Below the pieces are notes generated by a model, which was given only the letters and a program-made list of their open reading frames with translations, was not told the DNA's origin and made no database searches. The position numbers and the translations under genes were made by a program. Shown in pieces: positions 34,763 to 42,480 of a DNA stretch of 51,867 nt (within the stretch, counting starts at the first letter, position 1; each line of letters starts with the position of its first letter). Source of the stretch: an uncultured Arcanobacterium sp. (lineage in GTDB: Bacteria > Actinomycetota > Actinomycetes > Actinomycetales > Actinomycetaceae); the NCBI GenBank assembly GCA_958428545.1, contig CAUAGM010000009.1, positions 1-51,867 of the forward strand. The letters run 5' to 3'.

Positions 34763-36232
34763 TCAGCCCACCGAACCTTCCATCTGCAGCTCAATCAAAC
34801 GGTTGAGCTCAAGCGCATATTCCATTGGCAGCTCACGAGCAATAGGCTCTACAAAGCCACGCACAATCATCGCCATTGCTTCAGTCTCTTCCAGCCCACG
34901 GCTCATGAGATAGAAAAGCTGATCTTCGCTCACTTTACTAACGGTCGCCTCATGCCCCATTTCGATATCGTCTGTGCGGATATCAACATATGGGTAGGTA
35001 TCTGAGCGTGAAATATCATCAACGAGCAAAGCATCGCATAAAACGTTCGATTTCGAGTGTGCAGCGTCTTTCGTCACTTTCACTAAACCTCGATAAGCAC
35101 TGCGCCCACCGCCTCGCGAAATAGACTTTGAAACAATCGATGAACTGGTATGAGGTGCCATATGAATCATCTTGGCACCCGTATCCTGATGCTGTCCTTT
35201 ACCTGAGAATGCGATAGACAGGGCTTCGCCGCGCGCATAAGGACCAGCTAAAATGCAGGTAGGATACTTCATATTCGCTTTAGATCCGATATTGCCATCA
35301 ACCCATTCCATCGTGCCGCCTTCTTCAACTACAGCTCTCTGGGTGACGAGGTTGAGCACGTTGTTACTCCAGTTCTGAATCGTGGTGTAACGGACGCGCG
35401 CATTTTTTCGCACGAAAATTTCCACCACTGCAGCATGCAGTGAATCACTCTTATAAATCGGTGCGGTGCAGCCTTCTACGTAATGCACATAAGAACCTTC
35501 ATCCGCAATAATGAGAGTGCGCTCAAATTGCCCGAGGTTTTCGGTGTTCATACGGAAATATGCCTGCAAAGGAATATCAACATGCACACCTTTAGGCACA
35601 TAAATAAAGCTGCCGCCGCTCCATACTGCTGTGTTGAGGGCTGAAAACTTATTATCACCAAGCGGCACAGACTTAGTGAAATACTCTCTAAAAAGCTCTG
35701 GATACTCACGCAAGCCAGAATCTGTATCGAGGAAGATGACGCCTTGCTGCTCGAGATCTTCGCGGATTTGGTGATAAACCACTTCTGATTCATACTGAGC
35801 TGCAACGCCAGCCACAAGCCGAGCTTTCTCAGCTTCTGGAATGCCGAGTTTATCGTAAGTTGCCCGAATATCTTCTGGAAGATCTTCCCATGACGTCGCA
35901 ACTTCATCAGTCGGACGCACATAATATTTCACGGAGTCAAAATCGATATTTGTGAGATCCACTCCCCACGTCGGCATCGGACGCTTCTGGAATGAACGAT
36001 ACGCTTTCAAACGCAGCTCAAGCATCCATTGTGGTTCACCTTTAATCTGCGATATCTCCCGAACCACATCTTCACTTAGCCCACGCTTTGCAGCCGCACC
36101 AGCAGCATCGCTATCATGCCAGCCGTATGCATATTTTTGACTCATCGCCTCGATTGTCTCTTCTTGAGACATTGGCTCAGAACCAGAAGCAACAGTTTTC
36201 ACTGCGCTAGATTCCATTGCGGATTGACTCAT
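34763..36232 (-). CDS. sufB: Fe-S assembly protein SufB
   Basis: Main scaffold of the SufBC2D complex, 489 residues. Typical stretches: YGWHDSDAAGAAAKRG near the N-terminus, VYVPKGVHV-like FIYVPKGVHV, YVEGCTAPIY (conserved cysteine), and SDTYPYVDIRTDDIEMGHEATVSKV near the C-terminus. AGGAA precedes the ATG. Directly follows sufR. Confidence 0.96.
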   Translation of the reverse strand: MSQSAMESSAVKTVASGSEPMSQEETIEAMSQKYAYGWHDSDAAGAAAKRGLSEDVVREISQIKGEPQWMLELRLKAYRSFQKRPMPTWGVDLTNIDFDSVKYYVRPTDEVATSWEDLPEDIRATYDKLGIPEAEKARLVAGVAAQYESEVVYHQIREDLEQQGVIFLDTDSGLREYPELFREYFTKSVPLGDNKFSALNTAVWSGGSFIYVPKGVHVDIPLQAYFRMNTENLGQFERTLIIADEGSYVHYVEGCTAPIYKSDSLHAAVVEIFVRKNARVRYTTIQNWSNNVLNLVTQRAVVEEGGTMEWVDGNIGSKANMKYPTCILAGPYARGEALSIAFSGKGQHQDTGAKMIHMAPHTSSSIVSKSISRGGGRSAYRGLVKVTKDAAHSKSNVLCDALLVDDISRSDTYPYVDIRTDDIEMGHEATVSKVSEDQLFYLMSRGLEETEAMAMIVRGFVEPIARELPMEYALELNRLIELQMEGSVG

Positions 36233-36337
36233 TTTTTCCTTCCAGGCAGCGCATCCGCACTGCTCGTCTGCATCGTGTATCTCACGTTGTTTCTTGTATG
36301 CACGTTGGCAATGGGCCCAACGCTCAGTTTTAGCTCT

Positions 36338-37015
36338 TTACCTCGGACGTCTCATCACTGGCAATCCAATAGGAATGTTGGTTGTGCACACGTGTTCGCC
36401 GCCTGCGAGAGTGGCAAGCCTCTGAATCGGCATGCCGAGTAAGCGGGAGAAAGCAGCAGTTTCTGCCTCGCAAAATTCGGGAAAGTTTGATGCAACGTCT
36501 TGCACAGGGCAATGCCCTTGGCAAAGTTGAAGGGCCATTGAGTTTGGGCCACCTCGGCGCAGCGTTGTCACGTATCCGTCTTTATTGAGAGCGGCAGCAA
36601 GAGCAGCTACTCGATCGGTAGGATTGTTGCCAGCAGCTTTAAGCACAGGTCCGTAGCGAGCTTCCAGTGAGGCAACGCGTTGATTCACGAACTCACTGAT
36701 CGCTTCTTCTCCCATGCGCTCTTTCATAAATGCCATTGCCTGCGCAGCGAGATCAGAATACGATTCTTTCAGCTCGCCTTGCCCTCGAGGGGTTGCCACA
36801 TATCGACGGCTCGGGCGCCCACGCCGTGTTGGCGCTCTAACGCTACCTTCATACACTTTGATATAGCCGTCATCAACAAGAGTTGAAATATGCCTGCGCA
36901 CAGCCGCAGGAGTGAGCACAAGAATTCTTGCCAGCTCAGCGGAGGCAATCGGACCTCGCTCGACGATGTAGCGCAGAATCTGCTCGCATGTGCCGAGGTC
37001 ATTGCGCTCCACCAT
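36338..37015 (-). CDS. sufR: Fe-S-sensing transcriptional regulator SufR
   Basis: 225 residues: N-terminal winged helix (IASAELARILVLTPAAVRRHI, then GRPSRRYVATPRG), C-terminal sensor domain with four cysteines in CQGHC...FPEFCEA...EHVCTT, suited to bind a Fe-S cluster. SufR represses the suf operon when clusters are sufficient. AGGAGA precedes the ATG at 37015. Heads the seven-gene suf operon. Confidence 0.92.
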   Translation of the reverse strand: MVERNDLGTCEQILRYIVERGPIASAELARILVLTPAAVRRHISTLVDDGYIKVYEGSVRAPTRRGRPSRRYVATPRGQGELKESYSDLAAQAMAFMKERMGEEAISEFVNQRVASLEARYGPVLKAAGNNPTDRVAALAAALNKDGYVTTLRRGGPNSMALQLCQGHCPVQDVASNFPEFCEAETAAFSRLLGMPIQRLATLAGGEHVCTTNIPIGLPVMRRPR

Positions 37016-37217
37016 GATCGCTTCTCCTATTTCTTACTCGAATTCTGTTGTTTACGCGTACTGTGCCTTTGTGCAACATTTTCCTCACTAAATACTATTT
37101 TAGCAAGCCGAAACTATCTTAATAGAGAAGATACACACAAGAATATAAAAATACTAGCCCCAAGTATTTGACTCATCATCAATAAACACGTAATTTCCCC
37201 GCTGTCACTGCCTTCTC

Positions 37218-37826
37218 CTATCGATATCTAAGAGCAGCGGCGAGTACTCCTGCAACAAGTGTTGGGCTTCGCAGTTTTCCGCGCTGTACTGCTTCAAGCA
37301 CGTGTGAAAGCGCGAACCAGCCCATCTCTATCTCGCGCTCTTCTTCCACTCGTTCAAATCCGCACGCAGAGTTCTCTCTATCTGCGACGGGCGTGACGCC
37401 AGTTGCCAGATACACATCAAGATTTTCGTTTGAACACCCTGGAGACGCATAAAAGCTCACAAGAGGCTCCCAATGCTCAGCTTGCATATCCGTTTCTTCT
37501 GCGAGCTCACGTTGAGCAGCAATAAGACCGTCTTCCCCTGGATGATCTCGCAAACCAGCAGGAATTTCCCAAAAAATTCGACGTGCCGCATGCCGATATT
37601 GGCGAATAAGGAGAATTTCAGGCTCAAGATCAATATGCCGAAGAGCTACTATAGCAACCGCATCATAATGATCCATATACTGACGCCATGCTCGATCCCC
37701 GAAACGAAATTCAACATCGTCGTTATAGACCGTAAAAATCGGACCAGAAAATTCAGTTTTCTGCTCAATAATTCGCACGTGATTATCCGCATCTGCATCA
37801 GCTAATATCGGTTTTAAATTTTTCAT
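37218..37826 (-). CDS. NUDIX hydrolase, ADP-ribose pyrophosphatase-like
   Basis: 202 residues. Complete Nudix box GLRDHPGEDGLIAAQRELAEET, with the REL-x-EE metal site; upstream LLIRQYRHAARRIFWEIPAG is typical of ADP-ribose pyrophosphatases. Housekeeping removal of ADP-ribose or related nucleotides is likely. The ATG follows TAGGCT by exactly six bases. Confidence 0.9.
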   Translation of the reverse strand: MKNLKPILADADADNHVRIIEQKTEFSGPIFTVYNDDVEFRFGDRAWRQYMDHYDAVAIVALRHIDLEPEILLIRQYRHAARRIFWEIPAGLRDHPGEDGLIAAQRELAEETDMQAEHWEPLVSFYASPGCSNENLDVYLATGVTPVADRENSACGFERVEEEREIEMGWFALSHVLEAVQRGKLRSPTLVAGVLAAALRYR

Positions 37827-37838
37827 ACCTTTAGCCTA
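37827..37838 (-). promoter_or_regulatory. -10 hexamer for leaderless NUDIX transcript
   Basis: TAGGCT (37833-37838), six bases, ATG. Confidence 0.55.
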
Positions 37839-38072
37839 CTGCCTAAGGCACACCCTGTGCAGCAATGCCAGCATGTCAGCTCCACCTTCTGATAGCTGAT
37901 GCTCACTGGAAGCTACCCGATGCTTAACTATGAAACCCGCCTCGACACCGTACACCAAATCCTTTTCACTGCATCTCTTTATACATATTGCAGTAAAAAA
38001 ATTTCACAGCATAGGGGCTATCTCACGTGTGCCGATCTTCCCAAAATATACGTTTCACTAGATAATTACACG

Positions 38073-40514
38073 GTGGTATCAAAAACAACTCTTGCGAAGA
38101 ATACTCATGAAAGCATCGTAGATATAGACGTCTCCCAGGAGATGCGCACAAGCTTTCTCGAATACTCTTATTCTGTCATCTATGCGCGCGCCCTGCCTGA
38201 TGCGCGCGATGGGCTAAAACCCGTGCAGCGGCGCATCCTCTTCCAAATGGAACAGATGGGACTTCGCCCAGAAAAAGGGCATGTCAAGAGCTCACGAGTG
38301 GTAGGTGACGTCATGGGCAGACTTCACCCGCACGGCGATTCTGCTATTTACGACGCCATGGTTCGTTTGGCTCAGCCATTTACGATGCGCCTGCCGATGG
38401 TTGATGGGCACGGCAATTTCGGTTCTCTTGATGACGGCCCGGCAGCCCCCCGCTACACAGAAGTTCGTATGACTCCAGCCTCGCTGGCAATGGTTGAAAG
38501 CCTTAGCGAAGACGTCGTCGATATGCTGCCAAATTACGACAATACTTCTTTGCAGCCCGAAGTACTCCCAGCCGCTATACCGAATCTCCTCGTCAATGGA
38601 TCAAGCGGTATTGCCGTCGGCATGGCAACGAATATGGCTCCACACAACCTCATCGAAGTGATTTCTGGCGCCCGTCACCTTCTAGCTCATCCTGATGCCA
38701 CACTCGATGAACTTATACGCTTCATTCCAGGCCCCGATCTTCCCGAAGGCGGAAAAATCGTTGGGCTTGAAGGAATTCGCCAGGCATACGAAACAGGACG
38801 AGGGAGCTTTAAGACCCGCGCTCTCGCCCATATCGAAAATATTTCACCACGCAAAAAAGGAATTATCTTTACCCAACTCCCTTATATGGTTGGTCCTGAA
38901 AAAGTGATCGAAAAAATCAAAGAGGGCGTGCAAAGCAAGAAAATTCAAGGTATTTCTGGGGTGCAAAATCTGACCGATCGTCACCACGGAATGCGGCTCG
39001 TCATCGAAGTTAAAAATGCTTTCAACCCCGAAGCCGTGCTCGCTGCTCTCTACAAACACACACCACTCGAAGAATCCTTTGGCATCAACAACGTAGCTCT
39101 TGTAGATGGGCAGCCCAGAATACTCGGGCTCAAAGATATTTTGCAGGTGTATGTGGATCACCGCTTATCTGTGACGCGCCGACGCACGGAACATCGCTTA
39201 AAGAAAGCGCAAGATCGCCTTCATTTAGTTGAAGGGCTACTCATAGCAATCGTAGATATCGACGAAGTGATCTCCGTGATTCGCTCTTCTGACGATTCCT
39301 CGATAGCTCAGCACCGCCTCATGGCAGGTTTTGATCTTTCTGAAGCTCAAGCAGACTACATCTTAGAGCTGCGCCTTCGCCGTCTCACAAAGTTTTCACA
39401 GATCGAGCTGGAAGCCGAACGGGATCAGCTGAACGAGACAATCGATTTTCTAAGTGGAATTCTCGCCTCAGATGAAAAGCTGCGCACCCTCGTCAGCGAC
39501 GAAATGGGTGAAGTTGCCGAAAAATACGGCACCCCTCGACGCACGCTTCTTCTCGAAAGTGAAACAATTGCCACGCCAGTAAACGGCAAACCCCTGGCTA
39601 TGAAAGTAGAAGACGATCCCTGCTACGTACTCCTTTGCACAACAGGGCGTATCGCCAGAATTGTGAGCAGTGAAGCGATTTCCCATACAGGCGTCCGCTG
39701 TGATCATGATGCGATTCAGTGCGAAATAAAGGTGACGAACCACGCTGAAATTGGCGTCATCACCTCACATGGGAATATCTACCGTTTGCCTGCACTGGAT
39801 ATTCCTGCTCTTCCATACACTGAGAACGCCCCGAGTTTACAAGGCGGATCGAATATCTCAGATATGATCTTGCTCGAAAAGGGTGAAGCCGTTGTAGCAG
39901 TGAGTTCACTTGCCGCCGATGCTGCTCCTATAGCATTTGCCACAGCTCAAGGAAAAATTAAACGCCTTAATATGGCCGATCTTGCAGCGAAATCTCCATT
40001 CGAAGCAATCACATTAGGTGCAGGAGATAAAGTCATCGGCGCTGCACATGCTCCCGATACAAGCGAGCTTGTGCTTATCACCTCAGATGCTCAGCTCCTG
40101 CGATTTTCTGCAGCAGACGTGCGCGCACAAGGCAGAAGCGGGCAAGGTATTGCTGGCATCCGCGTCAATAAGGATGCGTCTGTGATATGTCTGGGAGTAG
40201 TCAGCAGTGAAGCACTTGCCGAAACAGGCGTAGTTACCGTTGCTTCACTTGCCGACGCCCTTCCTGGCACTACTGCAGGATCAGTGAAAACTACCCCACT
40301 TACTGCATTTCCTTCTAAAGGGCGTGCAACCGGAGGCGTACGCGCTCAAAAATTCCTTAAAGGAGAAGATATTCTGCATCTTGCATGGGTCGGGCAGCTA
40401 CCTGCAAAAGCCGCTACTTCACGAGGAAAAGCAGTGACCCTCCCTCCTATTGAGGCAAAGCGTGACGCCTCTGGCACAAAGATAGAAACGGTGATTGCAG
40501 CGATTGGGAATTAA
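38073..40514 (+). CDS. parC: DNA topoisomerase IV subunit A (type IIA)
   Basis: Cleavage/ligation subunit of a type IIA topoisomerase, about 813 residues. N-terminal domain: SFLEYSYSVIYARALPDARDGLKPVQRRIL, then GRLHPHGDSAIYDAMVRLAQ (quinolone-determining region) and the catalytic Tyr in AAPRYTEVRM. The C-terminal pinwheel has several blades, and no GyrA-type QRRGG(K/R)G box is seen, hence ParC. The open frame extends to 37899, but those 58 residues are not family-like; GTG 38073 is preceded by GATAAT and six bases, a leaderless arrangement. The partner parE is outside the window. Confidence 0.9.
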   Translation: MVSKTTLAKNTHESIVDIDVSQEMRTSFLEYSYSVIYARALPDARDGLKPVQRRILFQMEQMGLRPEKGHVKSSRVVGDVMGRLHPHGDSAIYDAMVRLAQPFTMRLPMVDGHGNFGSLDDGPAAPRYTEVRMTPASLAMVESLSEDVVDMLPNYDNTSLQPEVLPAAIPNLLVNGSSGIAVGMATNMAPHNLIEVISGARHLLAHPDATLDELIRFIPGPDLPEGGKIVGLEGIRQAYETGRGSFKTRALAHIENISPRKKGIIFTQLPYMVGPEKVIEKIKEGVQSKKIQGISGVQNLTDRHHGMRLVIEVKNAFNPEAVLAALYKHTPLEESFGINNVALVDGQPRILGLKDILQVYVDHRLSVTRRRTEHRLKKAQDRLHLVEGLLIAIVDIDEVISVIRSSDDSSIAQHRLMAGFDLSEAQADYILELRLRRLTKFSQIELEAERDQLNETIDFLSGILASDEKLRTLVSDEMGEVAEKYGTPRRTLLLESETIATPVNGKPLAMKVEDDPCYVLLCTTGRIARIVSSEAISHTGVRCDHDAIQCEIKVTNHAEIGVITSHGNIYRLPALDIPALPYTENAPSLQGGSNISDMILLEKGEAVVAVSSLAADAAPIAFATAQGKIKRLNMADLAAKSPFEAITLGAGDKVIGAAHAPDTSELVLITSDAQLLRFSAADVRAQGRSGQGIAGIRVNKDASVICLGVVSSEALAETGVVTVASLADALPGTTAGSVKTTPLTAFPSKGRATGGVRAQKFLKGEDILHLAWVGQLPAKAATSRGKAVTLPPIEAKRDASGTKIETVIAAIGN

Positions 40515-40627
40515 CGTTTATCTCACTCATATTTTCCTTAGCTTAAGTTTCCATCTCTTTTAAGAGAGGTATGCAAAATTTCTGCACGAAATTCACGCGA
40601 AAATTTTTTGCCGAATCTTTCGCACCT

Positions 40628-40655
40628 ATATGCCGTACTGGATATGCCGTACTGA
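40628..40655. repeat. 14-bp tandem duplication (ATATGCCGTACTGR)
   Basis: Two head-to-tail copies at 40628-40641 and 40642-40655, identical but for the last base. Confidence 0.85.
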
Positions 40656-40688
40656 CCTCCTTAAGAGAGTGGTTTCACGCCTGTTTTC

Positions 40689-40716
40689 ACGTATAGCGCG
40701 GTACGTATAGCGCGGT
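40689..40716. repeat. 14-bp tandem duplication (ACGTATAGCGCGGT)
   Basis: Two exact head-to-tail copies, 33 bases after the previous duplication, same unit length but different sequence. Confidence 0.85.
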
Positions 40717-40952
40717 ATTATCAACTCTTCATCTCCCCAAGCCTTCAAAGTCTGCCAAGATTATAGTGCCGCTATGCTCTCTATGTTGGCCACTAGGCAT
40801 ACACAAAAAGGAAATTAACAGCGCACGCTTAGCAAATCCAGAGCGCGCTCGGCATATACACCAACCGACAGCTCTCAGTTCCCCTCCTCCATTAGGGCGT
40901 ATCACATTTTGAAACATAACGACTCAAAATAGGCGCCGCTAAAAAACTATGC

Positions 40953-40964
40953 TAGCTTTGCGAT
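40953..40964 (+). promoter_or_regulatory. -10 hexamer for the metY leader transcript
   Basis: TAGCTT (40953-40958) with exactly six bases before the ATG of a seven-codon open frame, the same layout as the leaderless genes in this window; another TATGCT lies just upstream (40948-40953). Confidence 0.5.
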
Positions 40965-40988
40965 ATGACACGTCGAATGTTTTACTGA
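40965..40988 (+). CDS. Putative leader peptide upstream of metY
   Basis: Short open frame MTRRMFY-stop. Its ATG is six bases after a TAGCTT hexamer, and its TGA stop lies inside the left arm of the first leader hairpin (40984-41001), as expected of an attenuator peptide. Two of seven residues are Met. There is no direct proof that it is translated; chance is possible for so short a frame. Confidence 0.4.
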   Translation: MTRRMFY

Positions 40989-41094
40989 CCGCACGGTCAG
41001 TTCTCTGTAATCCGCCTTGATGGCGGCGACGCGTTTGCCCGTGCATAGGAAAATCCCTTCGGACTCCTTCACTGGGCTTTTTGTTTATCCGAAG
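40984..41094 (+). promoter_or_regulatory. Structured metY leader with intrinsic terminator and competing hairpins
   Basis: Elements in order: hairpin ACTGACC-GCAC-GGTCAGT (40984-41001); hairpin CCGCC-TTGAT-GGCGG (41012-41026); an intrinsic terminator whose GCCCGTG (41037-41043) pairs with CAC-T-GGGC (41070-41077), then TTTTTGTTT. GCACGG in the first hairpin loop region (40991-40996) is an exact complement of CCGTGC (41039-41044) and would block the terminator's 5' arm. CTTCGGA (41057-41063) can also pair with TCCGAAG (41088-41094). This is transcription-attenuator architecture about 80 bases upstream of metY. I do not recognise SAM-I, SAM-IV, T-box, cobalamin or other known signatures. Confidence 0.6.
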
Positions 41095-41166
41095 TAGATA
41101 TTTCCAGTAGCGGTTTTCTAAAACTCACAGATACACACCAGTAATCACTCGAAAAGGATAAACAAC

Positions 41167-42459
41167 ATGACTAAAGAAACATGGGGATTCAACACTCGTC
41201 AAATTCACGCTGGATACTCTCCTGATCAAGAAACAGGATCTCCAGTTCCTCCTTTGTACCAAACAAACGGATACGTCTTTCACAATTCTCAGCAAGCTGC
41301 CGATCGTTTTGCACTCAAAGAGCAAGGCCCTATTTATACTCGCCTCAACAACCCCACCAATGATGTATTTGAAGCACGCGTTAATTCTTTAGAAGGAGGC
41401 GTAGGCGCACTTGCAACGTCTTCAGGAGCAGCGGCACTTGCGCTGACGATTTTGACGATTGCCAGCGCTGGAGACAATATCGTGGCTTCTCCTTCTCTGT
41501 ACGGAGGCACTCTTGCTTTCCTGGCGAATAATCTTCCTCGCTACGGAATCACCACTACGTTCGTTGCTGATCCTAGCGATCTTACGCAGTGGGAAGCCGC
41601 AGCAAATGAACGAACAGTGGCTTTTTTCGCTGAAACTATTCCTAATCCAAAGAATGATTTTCTTGATATTGAAGGAGTTGCTTCAGCAGCCCATAGCGTG
41701 GGAGTGCCTTTTATCGTTGATAATACTATCGCCACGCCTTATTTGACGCGCCCTTTGGAATGGGGAGCTGATATCGTCATACACTCAGCTTCTAAATATT
41801 TGTGCGGGCATGGTAATTCAATTCAAGGAGTGATCGTTGATGGCGGAAAGTTTGATTGGGGCTCTTCCCCTCGCCGTTTTCCTCAATTCAACGAACCAGA
41901 CCCCTCTTATCATGGTCTTATCTATAAAGATCTTGGTGCGCAGGCTTTTATTTTGAAAGCTAGAGTGCAAGGATTACGCGATTTTGGGTTCTCGGCAAGC
42001 CCCTTTAATTCCTTCCTCGTCACTATCGGAATTGAAACTCTCTCATTACGCGTCCAACGGCACGCTGAAAATGCTCAAGCAGTTGCGCAGTTCCTAGAAA
42101 ACCACCCTTTAGTTCGCTCAGTCAATTATTCTGGGTTAGCATCTGCGCCCACCCATCATTTACAGCAAAAATATGCTCCACGTGGCGCTGGCGGCGTTAT
42201 AGCTTTCGATCTTGAAGGAGATCGAAACGATGGAGAGCATTTCGTTGATGCACTGAAACTTCTAAGCAACGTAGCTAATTTAGGCGATCTGCGTTCTCTT
42301 GCTATTCACCCTGCTTCTACAACTCATTCACAGGCAAGCGAAGAAGAGCTAAAAGCAGCAGGAATAAGCCAGTCAACTATTCGCCTCTCTATCGGTTTAG
42401 AGGATATAGAAGATATTATTGCTGATCTTGAAAAAGCCTTCGAAGTACTTAGCAAATAA
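41167..42459 (+). CDS. metY: O-acetylhomoserine sulfhydrylase
   Basis: PLP enzyme making homocysteine from O-acetylhomoserine and sulfide (direct sulfhydrylation). 430 residues of the Cys/Met-metabolism PLP family: PPLYQTNGYVF, YTRLNNPTNDVFE, SSGAAALALTI, VDNTIATPYLTRP and the PLP Lys in HSASKYLCGHG. AAAAGGA precedes the ATG. Followed by metX, which supplies its substrate; both are probably controlled by the attenuator-like leader. Confidence 0.95.
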   Translation: MTKETWGFNTRQIHAGYSPDQETGSPVPPLYQTNGYVFHNSQQAADRFALKEQGPIYTRLNNPTNDVFEARVNSLEGGVGALATSSGAAALALTILTIASAGDNIVASPSLYGGTLAFLANNLPRYGITTTFVADPSDLTQWEAAANERTVAFFAETIPNPKNDFLDIEGVASAAHSVGVPFIVDNTIATPYLTRPLEWGADIVIHSASKYLCGHGNSIQGVIVDGGKFDWGSSPRRFPQFNEPDPSYHGLIYKDLGAQAFILKARVQGLRDFGFSASPFNSFLVTIGIETLSLRVQRHAENAQAVAQFLENHPLVRSVNYSGLASAPTHHLQQKYAPRGAGGVIAFDLEGDRNDGEHFVDALKLLSNVANLGDLRSLAIHPASTTHSQASEEELKAAGISQSTIRLSIGLEDIEDIIADLEKAFEVLSK

Positions 42460-42480
42460 TCAGACTCTGCACTATGCGTC

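Larger units (their letters stand above)
40515..40952. other. Long spacer before the metY leader
   Basis: About 440 bases with no supported gene. Contains two adjacent 14-bp tandem duplications (listed separately) and a CTCTT-TT-AAGAG dyad near 40555 after parC. A 62-codon minus-strand open frame at 40729-40917 has no family features or start signal. Confidence 0.5.

Noticed and set aside
40729..40917. 62-codon minus-strand open frame in the metY upstream spacer
   Set aside because: No Shine-Dalgarno, no leaderless promoter, and no recognisable features.
40984..41001. ACTGACCGCACGGTCAGT as a TetR-type operator
   Set aside because: The symmetry would suit a TetR-family protein, but it overlaps the leader frame and has an exact complementary partner in the terminator arm, so an RNA role explains more; not fully excluded.
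40960..41166. SAM-I, SAM-IV or T-box riboswitch upstream of metY
   Set aside because: The conserved core sequences of these classes (such as the SAM-I GGCAACC region or the T-box UGGnACC) are not present as far as I can read.
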